Below, in pieces: positions 1-9,847 of a stretch of 64,000 nt of DNA (position 1 is its first letter; each line of letters begins with the position of its first letter). The position numbers were made by a program, and so were the translations under genes. Under the pieces are notes generated by a model that was not told the origin of the DNA, did no database searches, and saw only the letters and a list, made by a program, of their open reading frames with translations. The DNA comes from Pycnococcus provasolii (Eukaryota > Chlorophyta > Pseudoscourfieldiophyceae > Pseudoscourfieldiales), in assembly GCA_049487715.1 (NCBI GenBank), contig CP150575.1, positions 186,001 through 250,000 of the forward strand. The letters are read 5' to 3'.

Positions 1-762
1 GATGCAGGCTGCGATGTACACGTACGCGGGAGTGGGTGTCTCCGTCGACAGTGTCGCAAGTCTGCAGCGCTGGCGAGCGAATGTCGCGCCAGCTTCGTCC
101 GATCCATGCCCGACTTCATTGCCTACACTGCGCACTCTCGCATTTCCGCCGCTGCCCATGCGAAGTGCGGAAACGCTGCGATGGGCTACACCATGGTGCG
201 TATCAATCGCCGCGCGCCGTGTGTGGACTATACGCATTGTGTCGCCAAGCATCGGCGGTGACGATACGTTGTCTGCAGCGTCCCCAGATGCCAACGAGAC
301 GCTTGCTCATGATGGCGACATATCATTGTCGTGCTCTGATATGCCTACAGATGGCACATCTGCTCCCATCTCAGAGATGACATCCACTTCGATGCCATCT
401 CTGAGCATATCCCTGCAATCTACCAACTTGGCGCACGTGGTTGGGGTTGCAGGCATGCTCACGTACACCGTGCGACTGCACGACACCGCCAGCAGCGCAC
501 AGCGTCCCACCGCACTGCGCTTTCGCTTCGAATTTGATCGAAGCGCATGGATGCTCTCTGGTCTCGAGGCTGGCGAAAGGGCATGGCCCGAATCCGAGGT
601 GGAGGCACGCTTCCACTGCCCTGTGGCTTCCTCTGAAAAAAGGTTCCGTGTGCGCGCCCACGCTCGTTGTGTGTGCCGCAGGAGAATCGGGGAGCAAGAT
701 TCGCAGTGCCGGTCAACGCGTCACGTGCACCGCATCGCCTGTACGTGCATTTTTGTGAATTA
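1..762 (+). CDS. 3' part of an unresolved gene, cut by the window edge
   Basis: A reading frame is open on the plus strand from base 2 past base 600. The stretch about 300-610 has a plausible protein character: a Ser/Thr-rich beginning, then a region like an immunoglobulin-type beta-sandwich ending in a Phe/Trp-containing strand (LRFRFEFDRSAWMLSG). This faintly recalls the C-terminal part of TRAPP subunits (TRAPPC9/10), but that is a weak guess. The first 260 bases and the last 150 look equally plausible in other frames, so one or two short introns or indels are likely and the exact exon structure is not resolved. The gene must end before 811, where a gene on the other strand ends. Confidence 0.25.
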
Positions 763-810
763 TGTAGAGAAAAAAGTTACTGGTACTCCGAGTGGCCGCG
801 CGACTGTATC

Positions 811-2064
811 TCAGCCGCTGCTCGGTGACGACGCATCCTCGGGCTTCCACCCGCGCGAGCGCGCCTGCGCGTTCAAACGCTGCCAGTTGCGGTAGTTCTG
901 CGCCGCACGACGCGCCTTCTCCGCCTCGCGCTCCTTCTGCTTCTCCTCGCTGTCGTGCGTGTGACCGCGGCATCGGCGGGGCTGGTATTTGATCTCGCCC
1001 TTGCACTGTAACGCACGCTCACGCATCGATTGGCTCATCGCCTCGCGTCTTCTCTGGCGTGCAGCTGCGCCGCCGCTGCCGCCACCGGATGTCTTAGATG
1101 CCGATGGAATTGGCCTCGGGGCAGCACGAGCTGTCGCCTTTTGTGCCCTTGCACCATTCGTCGGCGAAAGTTCACTTCCGTAGTACTTCCACCAGCCTGA
1201 TCGTCTCGCCGCAGCTGCGCCTGCGCCGAGCGATAGAAGCAAGAGCACTACGAATGCGAAGATTAAGACTGGCACGTTTTTCTGCTCCGTCAGCTCCTCG
1301 CGCGCCTCGTCCGCCTTCGACTCGTCGTCTGCGCGGTCGGCACGCTCCCACTGCTTGAATACGACGGGCAGAAGCATAGCGCTCGCCAGGATGATCACGA
1401 GCAGGAGCACGAGCACGAGCATGCTCATCGTGAGCCGCTTATCCATCTTCGCCACCGCCGTGTTGACGTCATCGTATGTGGGCAGATTTGACACGACGTC
1501 GTCCACAGTCGTGTTGAGTCCGTGTGTCATGACTTCGTTGAGATTTGTCGCCATGACGTCCACCACCTCGTCGAACTTGTGCAGGTAAGTGTCTACGAGG
1601 CTCTCGTCGTTGTGCTCTTCATTCTCGTCGCCACCCCTCGCCTCCTGCTCTGCAACTGCGCCGCCTCCTGCTCCTGCAACTGCGCCGCCTCCTGCTCCTG
1701 CAGCTGCGCCTCTCTTATTCGTCTCTCCTCCTCGTACTTTCGATCCTCCTCCTCGCGCCGCGTTTTTATCGACGTAGTTGTGGTCCCACTCCACCATACC
1801 GCCTGACAAGTCGACGTCCTGTTGTGTTTCATCCTCATGTACCGTTGCTCCTCCTCCAGGTCCTGTTGCAGCTGACGAGTGAATCAGGCTCTTCCACTCT
1901 TCGTCCGAGACTTCCTGCAAGGCTCTTGAAGCACCCTTCAAAGAAAGCACGCGGGCTTCGGAAGACCAAGAGCAGCACAGAAGTGACAGAAATGACAATA
2001 AGAGTGAGGTTAAGGTGAATGTGCGTAAACGTCCCCGCCATCTTCGAGGAGGTACCGTCGCCAT
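811..2064 (-). CDS. secretory-pathway membrane protein, two TM helices, unknown function
   Basis: The protein is 417 aa and I do not recognise its family. The ATG at 2064 is preferred over the longer open frame because a clear signal peptide follows directly (basic start, then a Leu/Ser-rich hydrophobic run at about residues 13-32). A luminal or extracellular region follows, containing Gly/Ala repeats encoded by a 24-bp tandem duplication near 1640-1705. Two hydrophobic helices lie at about residues 210-235 and 264-290. The C-terminal tail is strongly basic and rich in Arg, Lys and Gln, and probably cytosolic. The gene is divergent from the LpxA gene, with 436 bases between the two start codons. 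Confidence 0.6.
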   Translation of the reverse strand: MATVPPRRWRGRLRTFTLTSLLLSFLSLLCCSWSSEARVLSLKGASRALQEVSDEEWKSLIHSSAATGPGGGATVHEDETQQDVDLSGGMVEWDHNYVDKNAARGGGSKVRGGETNKRGAAAGAGGGAVAGAGGGAVAEQEARGGDENEEHNDESLVDTYLHKFDEVVDVMATNLNEVMTHGLNTTVDDVVSNLPTYDDVNTAVAKMDKRLTMSMLVLVLLLVIILASAMLLPVVFKQWERADRADDESKADEAREELTEQKNVPVLIFAFVVLLLLSLGAGAAAARRSGWWKYYGSELSPTNGARAQKATARAAPRPIPSASKTSGGGSGGAAARQRRREAMSQSMRERALQCKGEIKYQPRRCRGHTHDSEEKQKEREAEKARRAAQNYRNWQRLNAQARSRGWKPEDASSPSSG

Positions 2065-2276
2065 CGTGCGATCCAGATGTATAATATTTTCAGGGAGGGG
2101 GTAGGGCGGAGGCGCGGAGAAGCCAAAGGGTTCAAGGGGAGAGAGAGCGCGTGATGTGATGTGATGGGATGCAAGGCCCAATGGGAGGGGAGAGGCAAGG
2201 GGGCCGCGAACTTCATGAACTCAACTACTCAACTGCTCAACTAATCGCAGCCGCAGGAGTCCGTCCGGAGGTACCG

Positions 2277-2312
2277 CTAACCCTAGCTCGTGGAAACCCT
2301 AACCCAAACCCC
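2277..2312. repeat. telomere-like CCCTAA repeats in a divergent promoter
   Basis: Degenerate CCCTAA/CCCTAG and AAACCCTAA units lie between the divergent starts at 2064 and 2501. The AAACCCTA core is the plant telo-box. Nothing else is recognisable in 2065-2500. Confidence 0.6.
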
Positions 2313-2500
2313 TCGTTTCGTTTCGGTCCTCTTATCTTATTCGCCCGGAGCTCCCTTTTCCTCTACCCGTAGTCGCCCGTATCTTTTTGCTTGGTTCGAA
2401 AGTCCAAACACACGGCTTAAGCACAGCGCACTGCTGGTTGTTGGTACCAGTTGGGATCTCGCACTTCGCCTCGTAGACTGCACATCACAGGCCAGGACAT

Positions 2501-3766
2501 ATGGCCTCAGCATCAGGAGCTGCGGCATCAATGGCAGGGTCACGTCCGTGCTCTCACTCGCACAAAAATCTCCATGGCCGTCCCAGCAGCAAGGGCGTGG
2601 TTGCAACAAACAGGAGGCAGACATTCTCAGCGTCTCTTCGGCACGCACTCTTCCGTAAGGCGATGCCTGACTTGTCGTCAGTCAGGTCATCGATGCCTGG
2701 TGTCGTCGTCGCGTCCGCCATCACGTCGGGCGTCCCCAGCGCTGCACAACCGGCGCCGTCACACTTAAAAGCGTCGTACCCAGACGTTCCCGGAGCGGAG
2801 GGATTCCCAGCGGGAGTCTATGTGCACCCGTCGTCAGCCGCGTGCGTGTCGCCGTCAGCCGTGCTGATGCCCGGCGTCTCCATTGGGCCGTTCTGCGTCG
2901 TGAGCGCAGAAGCCACGCTGCACGCTGACGTTGTGCTCGACGGACACAACGCGGTCATCGGAACGACGACCATAGGCGAGGGGACGAGGCTGCTGCACGG
3001 TGCGGTGGTCGGGGCGAGGGACGGAGGTGGGGGCACGACAGTCGTTGGCGCGCACAACACCATTGGACACCACGCGGCGGTGGGTGTCGTCTGCCAGGAC
3101 CTGAAGTACGACCAAAGCACCACAGGAAGCCACCTCGTCGTCGGCGACTGCAACGACATACGGGAGGGTGCGAGCATACAGAGAAGTAGTCTGCCGGACA
3201 CGACGACGCGCCTTGGGAACAGTAATCTCGTGATGAACCACGCTCACGTGGGTCACGACGTGACGGTGGGCGACGGGAATGTGCTCGCATCCGGCGTTCT
3301 ACTCGCTGGCCACGTTCGCGTCGGAAGCCGCTGCGTGATTGGTGGCGGTGTTGCCATCGCGCAGCGTTGCGTCGTCGGCGACTACGCGTTCCTCGCCGGC
3401 GGATCCATGGTGGAGCGCGACGTGCCCCCTTGCGTCAAGGCGATGGGCGATCGCGCGGTGACGCGCGGAGTCAACGACATCCAGCTTATGCGGTGCGGCG
3501 TGAGCGACGACGAGCGCGCGGCGCTGCGCAAGGCTTACCGCGCTCTATGGTTTGCAGGTGGAGAAGGAACGCACAATGCCGGCGAGACGGCGAGGCGCCT
3601 CGTATCTGAATCGAAGTTTGCAGAGGGCACGCTCGCCCGAAGCTTCCTCGAATTTGTCGCGGAGGCTGACAACATGGAGCTCGCCAAGGCAGTTCCTCGG
3701 GAGCGCGTTGGTGCGGTGTGCAGCGGCGACGTTCGCGCGAGGCGAAGCGGAGCTGCCGCATCGTAG
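2501..3766 (+). CDS. lpxA: acyl-[ACP]-UDP-N-acetylglucosamine O-acyltransferase (LpxA), organelle-targeted
   Basis: LpxA transfers a 3-hydroxyacyl chain from ACP to UDP-GlcNAc, the first step of lipid A-type synthesis. In plants the enzyme is organellar. The 421-aa protein has about 100 residues of Ser/Arg/Ala-rich targeting sequence, then a left-handed beta-helix of hexapeptide repeats (about residues 105-330) and an alpha-helical C-terminal domain. Diagnostic motifs are the QDLKYD segment, the NxIREG segment and the HVGHD motif; its second His (residue 252) corresponds to the catalytic His125 of E. coli LpxA. The C-terminal helices begin at the GVND region. An LpxB-like gene lies 10 kb away. 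LpxA rather than another hexapeptide transferase is supported by the combination of QDLKY and HxxHD. Confidence 0.92.
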   Translation: MASASGAAASMAGSRPCSHSHKNLHGRPSSKGVVATNRRQTFSASLRHALFRKAMPDLSSVRSSMPGVVVASAITSGVPSAAQPAPSHLKASYPDVPGAEGFPAGVYVHPSSAACVSPSAVLMPGVSIGPFCVVSAEATLHADVVLDGHNAVIGTTTIGEGTRLLHGAVVGARDGGGGTTVVGAHNTIGHHAAVGVVCQDLKYDQSTTGSHLVVGDCNDIREGASIQRSSLPDTTTRLGNSNLVMNHAHVGHDVTVGDGNVLASGVLLAGHVRVGSRCVIGGGVAIAQRCVVGDYAFLAGGSMVERDVPPCVKAMGDRAVTRGVNDIQLMRCGVSDDERAALRKAYRALWFAGGEGTHNAGETARRLVSESKFAEGTLARSFLEFVAEADNMELAKAVPRERVGAVCSGDVRARRSGAAAS

Positions 3767-3877
3767 CCGTTATTTATATAATATAGAAAAGGTAACAAAA
3801 AGCTTTTAATTTAACAAAAATAACCAAAAACAATAAGCAACAAGAAGAAGTAGTAGTAGTAGTAGTAGTACTTCCTT

Positions 3878-4273
3878 TTAGTGGTGCACTCGAAGGAGTG
3901 CAAAGACGAACGTCTTAAAGGCTTCGCAAAGCGAAGGTTTCTCGAGTGCAATGACTCTGCGCCGAAGATCGTCGTCAGCCGAGCGCGCTTGCATGCGCAC
4001 AAGCTCAACAAGCTCAACACAAGCGTCAACGACCGCTCTTTGTTCCCGCTCTTGGGTCCTTATTTCGTCGTGCCTCCTGCCGAGCTCCTCCTGCAAGAGC
4101 ATGATGTGCTGCTCAAAAGCGGCCATTCTAGAGTCCACCTCTTCGGCCATCAAGAAGCAGTCCCTTGCAAGCCGCAAGGCTACGATCTCCTTGGTGAGCT
4201 CCGCACTCGCGTCGCTGGCGCCGCCGCCTTTCGCCGTGACTTCGGGTGCGGACGCGATGCGTCGTATGCACAT
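3878..4273 (-). CDS. small coiled-coil protein, unknown
   Basis: This 131-aa protein is convergent with lpxA, 111 bases apart. From about residue 20 to 110 it is rich in Glu, Ala, Leu and Arg with heptad-like spacing, suggesting one helical coiled coil, and it ends with a short hydrophobic stretch. The ATG at 4273 is chosen because the 56 codons further upstream look non-coding. I do not recognise a family. The function is unknown and a spurious frame is possible. Confidence 0.4.
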   Translation of the reverse strand: MCIRRIASAPEVTAKGGGASDASAELTKEIVALRLARDCFLMAEEVDSRMAAFEQHIMLLQEELGRRHDEIRTQEREQRAVVDACVELVELVRMQARSADDDLRRRVIALEKPSLCEAFKTFVFALLRVHH

Positions 4274-4507
4274 CGTAATCGGATGTGCTGAGTGAAACAG
4301 GTGGGATGTGTGATGAGTGACACGCGCCAACGTGACCCCCCCTGCAGGCCAGCTTGCAAGGCTCCCGCCTGGAGAGATCCGGCTGGCCGCCTTGGCCGGG
4401 TGCAAGAAACACTCTCTCTTGACCACCTCTGAACCTCTCACTTCACGGAGATCGCCGTTGTTGTTTTACGAGGATCAACGTGGTCAAGGGGATCCACCCG
4501 AAGTCCC

Positions 4508-4530
4508 GAACCCTAACCCGAACCCGAACC
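4508..4530. repeat. CCCTAA/CCCGAA telomere-like units
   Basis: One CCCTAA unit is followed by CCCGAA units between the divergent starts at 4273 and 4668. The remainder of 4274-4667 holds no recognisable gene. Confidence 0.6.
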
Positions 4531-4667
4531 GCCGATTAGTTCTCCTCCTGTCCTCCAGTTTTGGATGAGGTGAGGTACCCCGGGTAAAGGTCGCGTGGTC
4601 ACGTGTTTCCAGAAACGGCTTGGCAACGCCCACGTCACTCCCCCCTCCCCCCTCACTCACATCCTGG

Positions 4668-5252
4668 ATGCTCGCGGCGTCTCGCGGTGTCTCGCTCTCG
4701 TCGGTGTCAGCAGGACGCCTTCCTCAACGTCGCCGGTTTATGGGCGCGCGCTCCTCCACGACAACTATGGCCTCGGGAGATATGTACTCGCAAACTGCCA
4801 ACACTCTCGCAGGCGGGCCGTTCGACTTCTCATCCCTAAAGGGAAAAGTCGTGTGCGTGCTTAACGTCGCGTCGCGCTGAGGTGCGACACGCCGCTCGTA
4901 CGAGGCATACGTTGCTATGTCCAACAAGTACGGTGCGGATAAGTTGGCCATTCTCGCGTTTCCCAGCGACGAGTTTGGCGGGCAGGAACTCAAGACTTGT
5001 GGTGAGATTGAAGCGTTCACCACCAAGGCGGGCGTCGACGCCGCGAAGGGCTTCCACATGATGGAGAAGGTTCAGGTGAACGGACCTTCCGCCTCCCCCG
5101 TGTGGCAGTACCTGAAGGGTTCGTGCGACAGCTGCGGTGCGGACGTGCGCTGGAACTTCGCGGCGCAGTTCGTTGTCGACCAGAACGGGAAAACCGTCAA
5201 GCGCGTCAGCGACGCTGGTGAGGCGGCGGACGTGGTTGCGAGTCTCATGTGA
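4668..5252 (+). CDS. selenocysteine glutathione peroxidase (UGA read as Sec)
   Basis: Glutathione peroxidases reduce H2O2 or lipid hydroperoxides with a thiol or selenol. The 194-aa reading continues through an in-frame TGA at 4878-4880 (residue 71), exactly where the family has Sec or Cys: the residues before it are NVASR and after it GATRRSYEAY, matching the NVAS-U-G signature. Downstream, the frame stays open to TGA at 5250-5252 and carries the AFPSDEFGGQE and VRWNF blocks. Trp and Asn of the catalytic tetrad are present. The Gln normally in the CNQFG motif is Glu here and the plant-type second Cys is Ser. The first ATG at 4668 adds an Arg/Ser-rich targeting peptide; an inner ATG at 4767 could give a cytosolic form. 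A SECIS candidate lies in the 3' UTR. Confidence 0.9.
4878..4880 (+). other. UGA selenocysteine codon
   Basis: This in-frame TGA stands at the peroxidatic position of GPx. Homology resumes in the same frame on the next codon, so it is a recoded codon and not a termination site. Confidence 0.9.
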
Positions 5253-5320
5253 AACAGCAGCCCGAAAGCGCGTCTTTGAGGCGACACTGGGCGCGAGAAG
5301 ACTTCTATCTCCTATTATCT

Positions 5321-5433
5321 ACGACGAAATGTGTGACGTGCGAATGCCAGCAAAACCTTTCTTTCCGTTTCTTTTTCTGTTTGAGAAAAAGGAACGGGGT
5401 GGCATCATCGCGCCGATTATCATATTTGGGAAA
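5321..5433 (+). promoter_or_regulatory. SECIS element candidate (type II)
   Basis: Folding by eye gives the SECIS layout. Helix I pairs 5327-5333 with 5421-5427 (7 pairs, one G-U). The non-Watson-Crick core is TGA at 5334-5336 opposite GA at 5415-5416. Helix II pairs 5338-5343 with 5408-5413, then 5344-5348 with 5401-5405, leaving a two-base bulge. The apical loop carries AAAA at 5352-5355, followed by a small extra helix (CCTTT 5356-5360 with AAAGG 5388-5392), which makes it type II. It begins about 80 bases after the GPx stop codon. Confidence 0.8.
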
Positions 5434-6504
5434 TGTGTTTCGTGAAAAGGAGTTGAAGAAGTATCTGATGAAGAAGTAAAACGAGCTGTTTTGTTCTTAC
5501 CTATAATACAAAAGACGTCGAAATCTTAGTCTATGGCAACCTCCTTGAGCCTGCCTCCGTCTTCGGAACGGCCTCCTAATATGACCCCCACCCCCACCCG
5601 TGAACGCGGGAACACCATTAACGCGACCATGGAGGGTTAGGGTTAGGGTTAGGATTAGGTTTTCGTGCCTCGCCTTCGGGTTCGGGTTCGGGGCCTTTAT
5701 TTTCTCCACCCCCCCAGTCGTTTTGTCACTTTTGTGGATGCGGGAACATTTGCAGACAAGGACGGGATATTATTTTGGGTCATTTGCGCGTCGGATGGTT
5801 GGGGCAGTTGACGTCAGGTTTTCCCTCTCCCTTTTCTCGCTTCGACCCTTGTCAGCCCTTGTGAGCTGTTTGAACCTCTCCCATTATTTTACACCAAATC
5901 CTTTTCCGTGCCTCTCTATCGTAGTAGGCGTGTTACTTTACGTTTTGCTCCGGAGTCCGGACCCGCTTGGTGTGTCCTCCATTGCATTGCGGGAACGGGT
6001 GGAAAGCGTGGCGGCGGATTTGCTGTGAAAAAATCCAACCCACCTTTCACAGGTCGAACAAAACAACAGAAGGTTAAGGTTGCAGTCTTGGTCGAAGAAG
6101 TTTGCTCCGTTGCAACGAAAAAAGATTGATTTGCATTTCGCTCCGGCTCCGCATCATCAATCAGCTGGCGGGCGGCGTATCGCAATAGCATTTCTTTGTC
6201 CAGTGTGTGTGCTGTGCCCATCGATCATCGCATTCGTGTTGTCGAATCCACGCGAAAGCGAAGGGGTGAGAAAAAGTAACTCTGACGGCGCTCGGGTGCT
6301 GGTGTGGGCTGCAACGCAAACAACAAACCCTCAACAACCTTCACGAAGCAACAACCTTCTCAAGAGTCTGGGACATTATTCGACCCTTCCGGTTCCTTCG
6401 CTCGTTCGTAGCTACAGAGATCCCGGGATACGATACGATAAACTTTACGAAAAAGGTTACGAGAAAGAAAGCAGTACAGTACCTCAGCAGTATCCACTTC
6501 ATAC
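5434..6504. other. intergenic region, no gene seen
   Basis: This stretch lies between the GPx 3' UTR and the RETICULATA-related gene. It contains a TTAGGG-type array at 5633-5659 followed by TTCGGG units near 5678-5692. Open frames here have no recognisable protein character. Confidence 0.5.
5633..5659. repeat. TTAGGG telomere-like array
   Basis: Four near-perfect TTAGGG-type units lie about 870 bases upstream of the gene starting at 6505. Confidence 0.8.
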
Positions 6505-7966
6505 ATGATGATGACGACCATGACGGGGATGCTGAACAACAACACACAAAAGGTGTACAGGCACACAGCACCTTCCTCTCTCACGCTCAAACGACAACGC
6601 AGCAGACCAACAACCTCGCAGCAGCAGAAAACAACAATCACAGCTCACCGACAAACGCGACGACGACACAACCTCATCGCCATGGCAGGACCAATGGGCA
6701 TGGGCACCAACTGGCCAGCACTCCCTATGTCCGCGTTACCACAGTGCAACCGCATGCAGTGCAGGCGCCGTCACAACAACAAGAGGAAGATCCAGACGGT
6801 GCGCGCTGCCACCAAAGATGCGCCAGAAGTGGCGGGAAGTGACGGCGGTGACAACGGCGAAGGAGGTGGCGGCGGTGACGGCGGCGAAGGCGGCGGCGGC
6901 GACGGAAACGACAACGGCGACGGAAACGAGAACAGCGGAGCGGGAGGTGCGGCAGCTGCGGCTGCCGCCGTCGCGTCCAAGTCGCCGGAATTTGAGACGT
7001 TCGCCTCGACGCTCTCACGCCACCCCCCAGACTTCATGAGAGACATGTTCCAGAAGCTCGTCAAGAGTGGAGCGCCGCCGGAGGTGTTCAACAACATGCG
7101 CACCGTGTTCAACACGGGTTTGTTCGGCGTCTTCCTGAGCATTCCAGGATTCCGCGAGCGCCTTCTGATCGACGCCGCGTTCCTCACCAAGGTGGCTGTG
7201 GAGTGCGGCATCGGCGTTGTCACCAAGCTGTCTGCGGAAAAGACGAAGCGAGGCGAGAGCTTCAGCCGCGAGACGGAGTACGTCGTCGCGAACGTGATCA
7301 TGGCTGTGATTGCCGACTTCCTGCTCGTCTGGCTGCCCGCGCCGGCGTACTACGCCGACAAGCAGGGAGGCGCGTCGGCAATGGGCGACTTCGCGAAGAG
7401 CCGATTTGGCGCCTTCTGGAGCCGCGTGCCGAACAACGCGTTTGAAAAGGTGGTGAAGACCAAGGCGCAGGCAAGCGGAGGTGCGGTGATGCTGAGCACG
7501 CCTGAGATGGGAATTGCCATGCGCTCGTGCGCCGTTCTCAAGAATGGATCCAAGCTCTTCGCGGTGGGCTTCGCATCAAGCTGCATCGGTGTGACAATCA
7601 CCAACTTCTTCGCGGAACGCAAGGCTGCTGCTGAAGCGGCGAAGAGGCTTCCTGAGAAGGGGAAAGAAGGGGAAGAAGGCGCCCGAGAAGGAGGTTGTGA
7701 AGCAGGACCTTGGCAAGTCTGCGGTGCTTTATGGAATCTACATGGCAACCTCGTCGAACCTCCGGTACCAGTTCCTGGCTGGTGTCGTCGAACAGCGCTT
7801 GCTGAAGGCGATGTTCGCAACCAACCAAGGGTTGCAGAGCAGCATCTCAACAGTTCTGCGCATCGGCAACACCTTCTTAGGAAGTCTTCTTTGGGTTGAC
7901 TTTGTGCGCATGACGGGATTGCAGCCAGCGAAACCCCAGGAGGAGATTGACGGCATCAAGCGTTGA
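6505..7966 (+). CDS. RETICULATA-related (DUF3411) plastid membrane protein, one frame break
   Basis: Members of this plant family are chloroplast-envelope multi-pass proteins involved in leaf and plastid development and metabolite balance. The N-terminus is a long basic Ser/Thr/Gln-rich transit region followed by an acidic Gly/Asp/Asn low-complexity stretch (about residues 110-150). The DUF3411 core follows, with a conserved FMRDMFQKLV segment, several hydrophobic helices, a GVxITN helix, and then the YGIYMATSSNLRYQFLAG block. The core is split: the first part reads in one frame to about 7650 and the second, from about 7660 to TGA 7964-7966, reads one base further on. Removing one G from the GGGG run in GAAGGGGAAAG gives a single 486-codon frame. 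No GT-AG intron fits. A one-base assembly error is the likely cause. Confidence 0.8.
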
Positions 7967-8124
7967 TGTTAATAGTGCCACTCTTTACCACAGCTACTAT
8001 AGTAGGCACTTTGAAGTTTGTTGCAAGAAAAATGAGTAACACCCAAAAAAAGAAAAGTGATTACGATCGAAAAGTCTGCAGCACTCGTGTTTCCAAATGC
8101 GCCCGCTGTTGTGTTCTGGCATTT

Positions 8125-8628
8125 TCACATCATAGGCTTACCCCATAGACTGCCATACGTGAGTGCAGCAAAGATGCCGAAAAGAAGCGGTGTGATGAGA
8201 CCAATGCCGAGGAGCACCGTCAGTGAGTTGATGGGCGATCCGACGTACTGGTCTCCACTCCACGCATCGCTTTGAAATTTGCTGACATCTTGCGTCGCTT
8301 TTGCCTCCGCATCCAGCATCGCAGATCGCACCATCTGGAGACGTGCTCCCACCGTATCTTTCTTCCTCTCTTCCTCCTGGGTGGTTTGCTCCTTTATGAG
8401 CTGCTTGTACTTCGGGTTCACGCCGACGTCCTGTGGCGTTTTCACCTTAGGAATGCGGAGAACAGGGATGGGCTCGTCGTCATCGCCGTCGTGCGCCTTG
8501 ATGGTGAGAGTGCTGCTGCGTTGTCGGCGACGACGATGATGAGGAGGAGGGTGATGATGATGGTGGCGTACTGCTGCTGCTGCTACGGATGATGAGAACG
8601 TCGTCGTCGCTTTCATTGTCATCATCAT
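8125..8628 (-). CDS. plastid-targeted single-pass membrane protein, unknown
   Basis: The 167-aa protein has an N-terminal region rich in Thr, Ala, His and Arg with no acidic residues, typical of an algal transit peptide, ending about residue 50. An acidic patch follows, then a conserved-looking segment (IPKVKTPQDVGVNPKY), a charged helix (about residues 80-120), and one TM helix near the C-terminus (SLTVLLGIGLITPLLFGIFAAL). The ATG at 8628 is the first in frame. The gene is convergent with the RETICULATA-related gene. The family is not recognised; thylakoid or envelope location is inferred from the layout. Confidence 0.6.
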   Translation of the reverse strand: MMMTMKATTTFSSSVAAAAVRHHHHHPPPHHRRRRQRSSTLTIKAHDGDDDEPIPVLRIPKVKTPQDVGVNPKYKQLIKEQTTQEEERKKDTVGARLQMVRSAMLDAEAKATQDVSKFQSDAWSGDQYVGSPINSLTVLLGIGLITPLLFGIFAALTYGSLWGKPMM

Positions 8629-9847
8629 CGTCGTTATCAGAATCAGAATGGTAGTAGATGGAGTCGGCTGTAACAATTTTTTCAACAGAAAACAAACTTT
8701 TGATTGATCACTTGTTGATAAATTTGCAGCTTGCAGCTGCCAGGTGTCAAGTCAAAAATTTTGTTTCTCCAGGGTCTCTCTAGAAGGCCTTCCTAGATGT
8801 GGTGAGGAGTGGTTAAAGCTTCCTGCAGGGATCCGTCGTAGAAGGCTTTCTCGCTCGATGTAGGAAATTTTGAGGGCAGAAATCCCAGAAAATGGGATCC
8901 CGGTCGATCGTCCGGCCCTCTAAGGTATGCCAGCAGGCCTCCACCGCTTCATTCTGACGAGCTACAAAAAAAGCATTGGAGCACGAAAGTGCCGCCGAGG
9001 CGTTGCGCCTGTACGAGGCGCGCGACGCGGCGCGCGTCGCTACGGCGGACGCGACGTCGATGCGGCGCCACGCCGTCGCCCGTCTCGCGGCGCCACTACT
9101 GGGATTTGGTCTTGCTTGGCGAGAGCCAAGCAGTGACGACACCGCAAAATCAGCCGACGGCGAAGGAAATCGATCAATTTGTTCGGCATATGGAAGCTCG
9201 TGGGAATACCGTGGCGTGCCGCTTGCACATCGACCACGACGCGAACCTCGCATCAACAAAAGCAAGTTTTTGCCGAAAAACTGAACAAGGATGTCAAGCA
9301 CGTCCGTCCGAAGGAGCGCGTGAGGCAAACGCATGAGGTGACGGTTGCAAGGCTGAAGATTAAGTGCGCGTTTCGAGTTAAGCACATGAAGGTGTGTTCA
9401 TCAAGAATACGACGCGACACGCTGTCGACGCGGTTTCAAAACTTGTCCCGGAAGGGCTCACATATCGACAGTTAGACTGCGTCGGATGCTCTCCAGATCA
9501 AGGAGGGTACTGTACACGTGGGAAACAAAAGAAACCCGAGACACCGTGGCACCCCAAACTCCGTTCTCTTCAAGTTTGGAACTGAACTCCTGCTGGACAC
9601 CCCATTCCCATCCCTATTGGCGTCCTTCATTCTTGACCAGTGCCTGTGGTGGTGTAACGCCTCTGGTGTGGAACGAGTTGCTCAACCTCGTCATTATTCT
9701 CCATCCATCCGTCTGGCTCGATCTTTCCACTTCAAGAAGGGTCCCTTTTGGACGACCACCCCACAGGTGTGGCAAAAAGCGAAAAGAGCAAGCCGACAAA
9801 TTCCAGCGCTCTCGCGGCAAACGTGTCCCTCATCCCACCGACATCGG
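8629..9847. other. intergenic region holding a coding remnant
   Basis: No intact gene is seen between the starts at 8628 and 9848. The middle part (8955-9560) is described separately as a degenerate coding remnant. The rest has no recognised content. Confidence 0.5.
8955..9560 (+). pseudogene. degenerate coding remnant, several frame breaks
   Basis: Successive stretches read like protein but in changing frames: an Ala/Arg/Glu-rich helix beginning at KKALEHESAAEALRLYEA (about 8960-9090), then a segment with GESQAVTTPQNQPTAKEIDQ (about 9100-9255), then FAEKLNKDVKHVRPKERVRQ (about 9265-9395), then TRHAVDAVSKLVPEGLTYRQ (about 9400-9470), then DALQIKEGTVHVGNKR (about 9488-9530). At least four frame changes are required and no GT-AG introns restore the frame. 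I do not recognise the parent gene. It looks like a decaying gene or a poorly assembled one. Confidence 0.35.
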
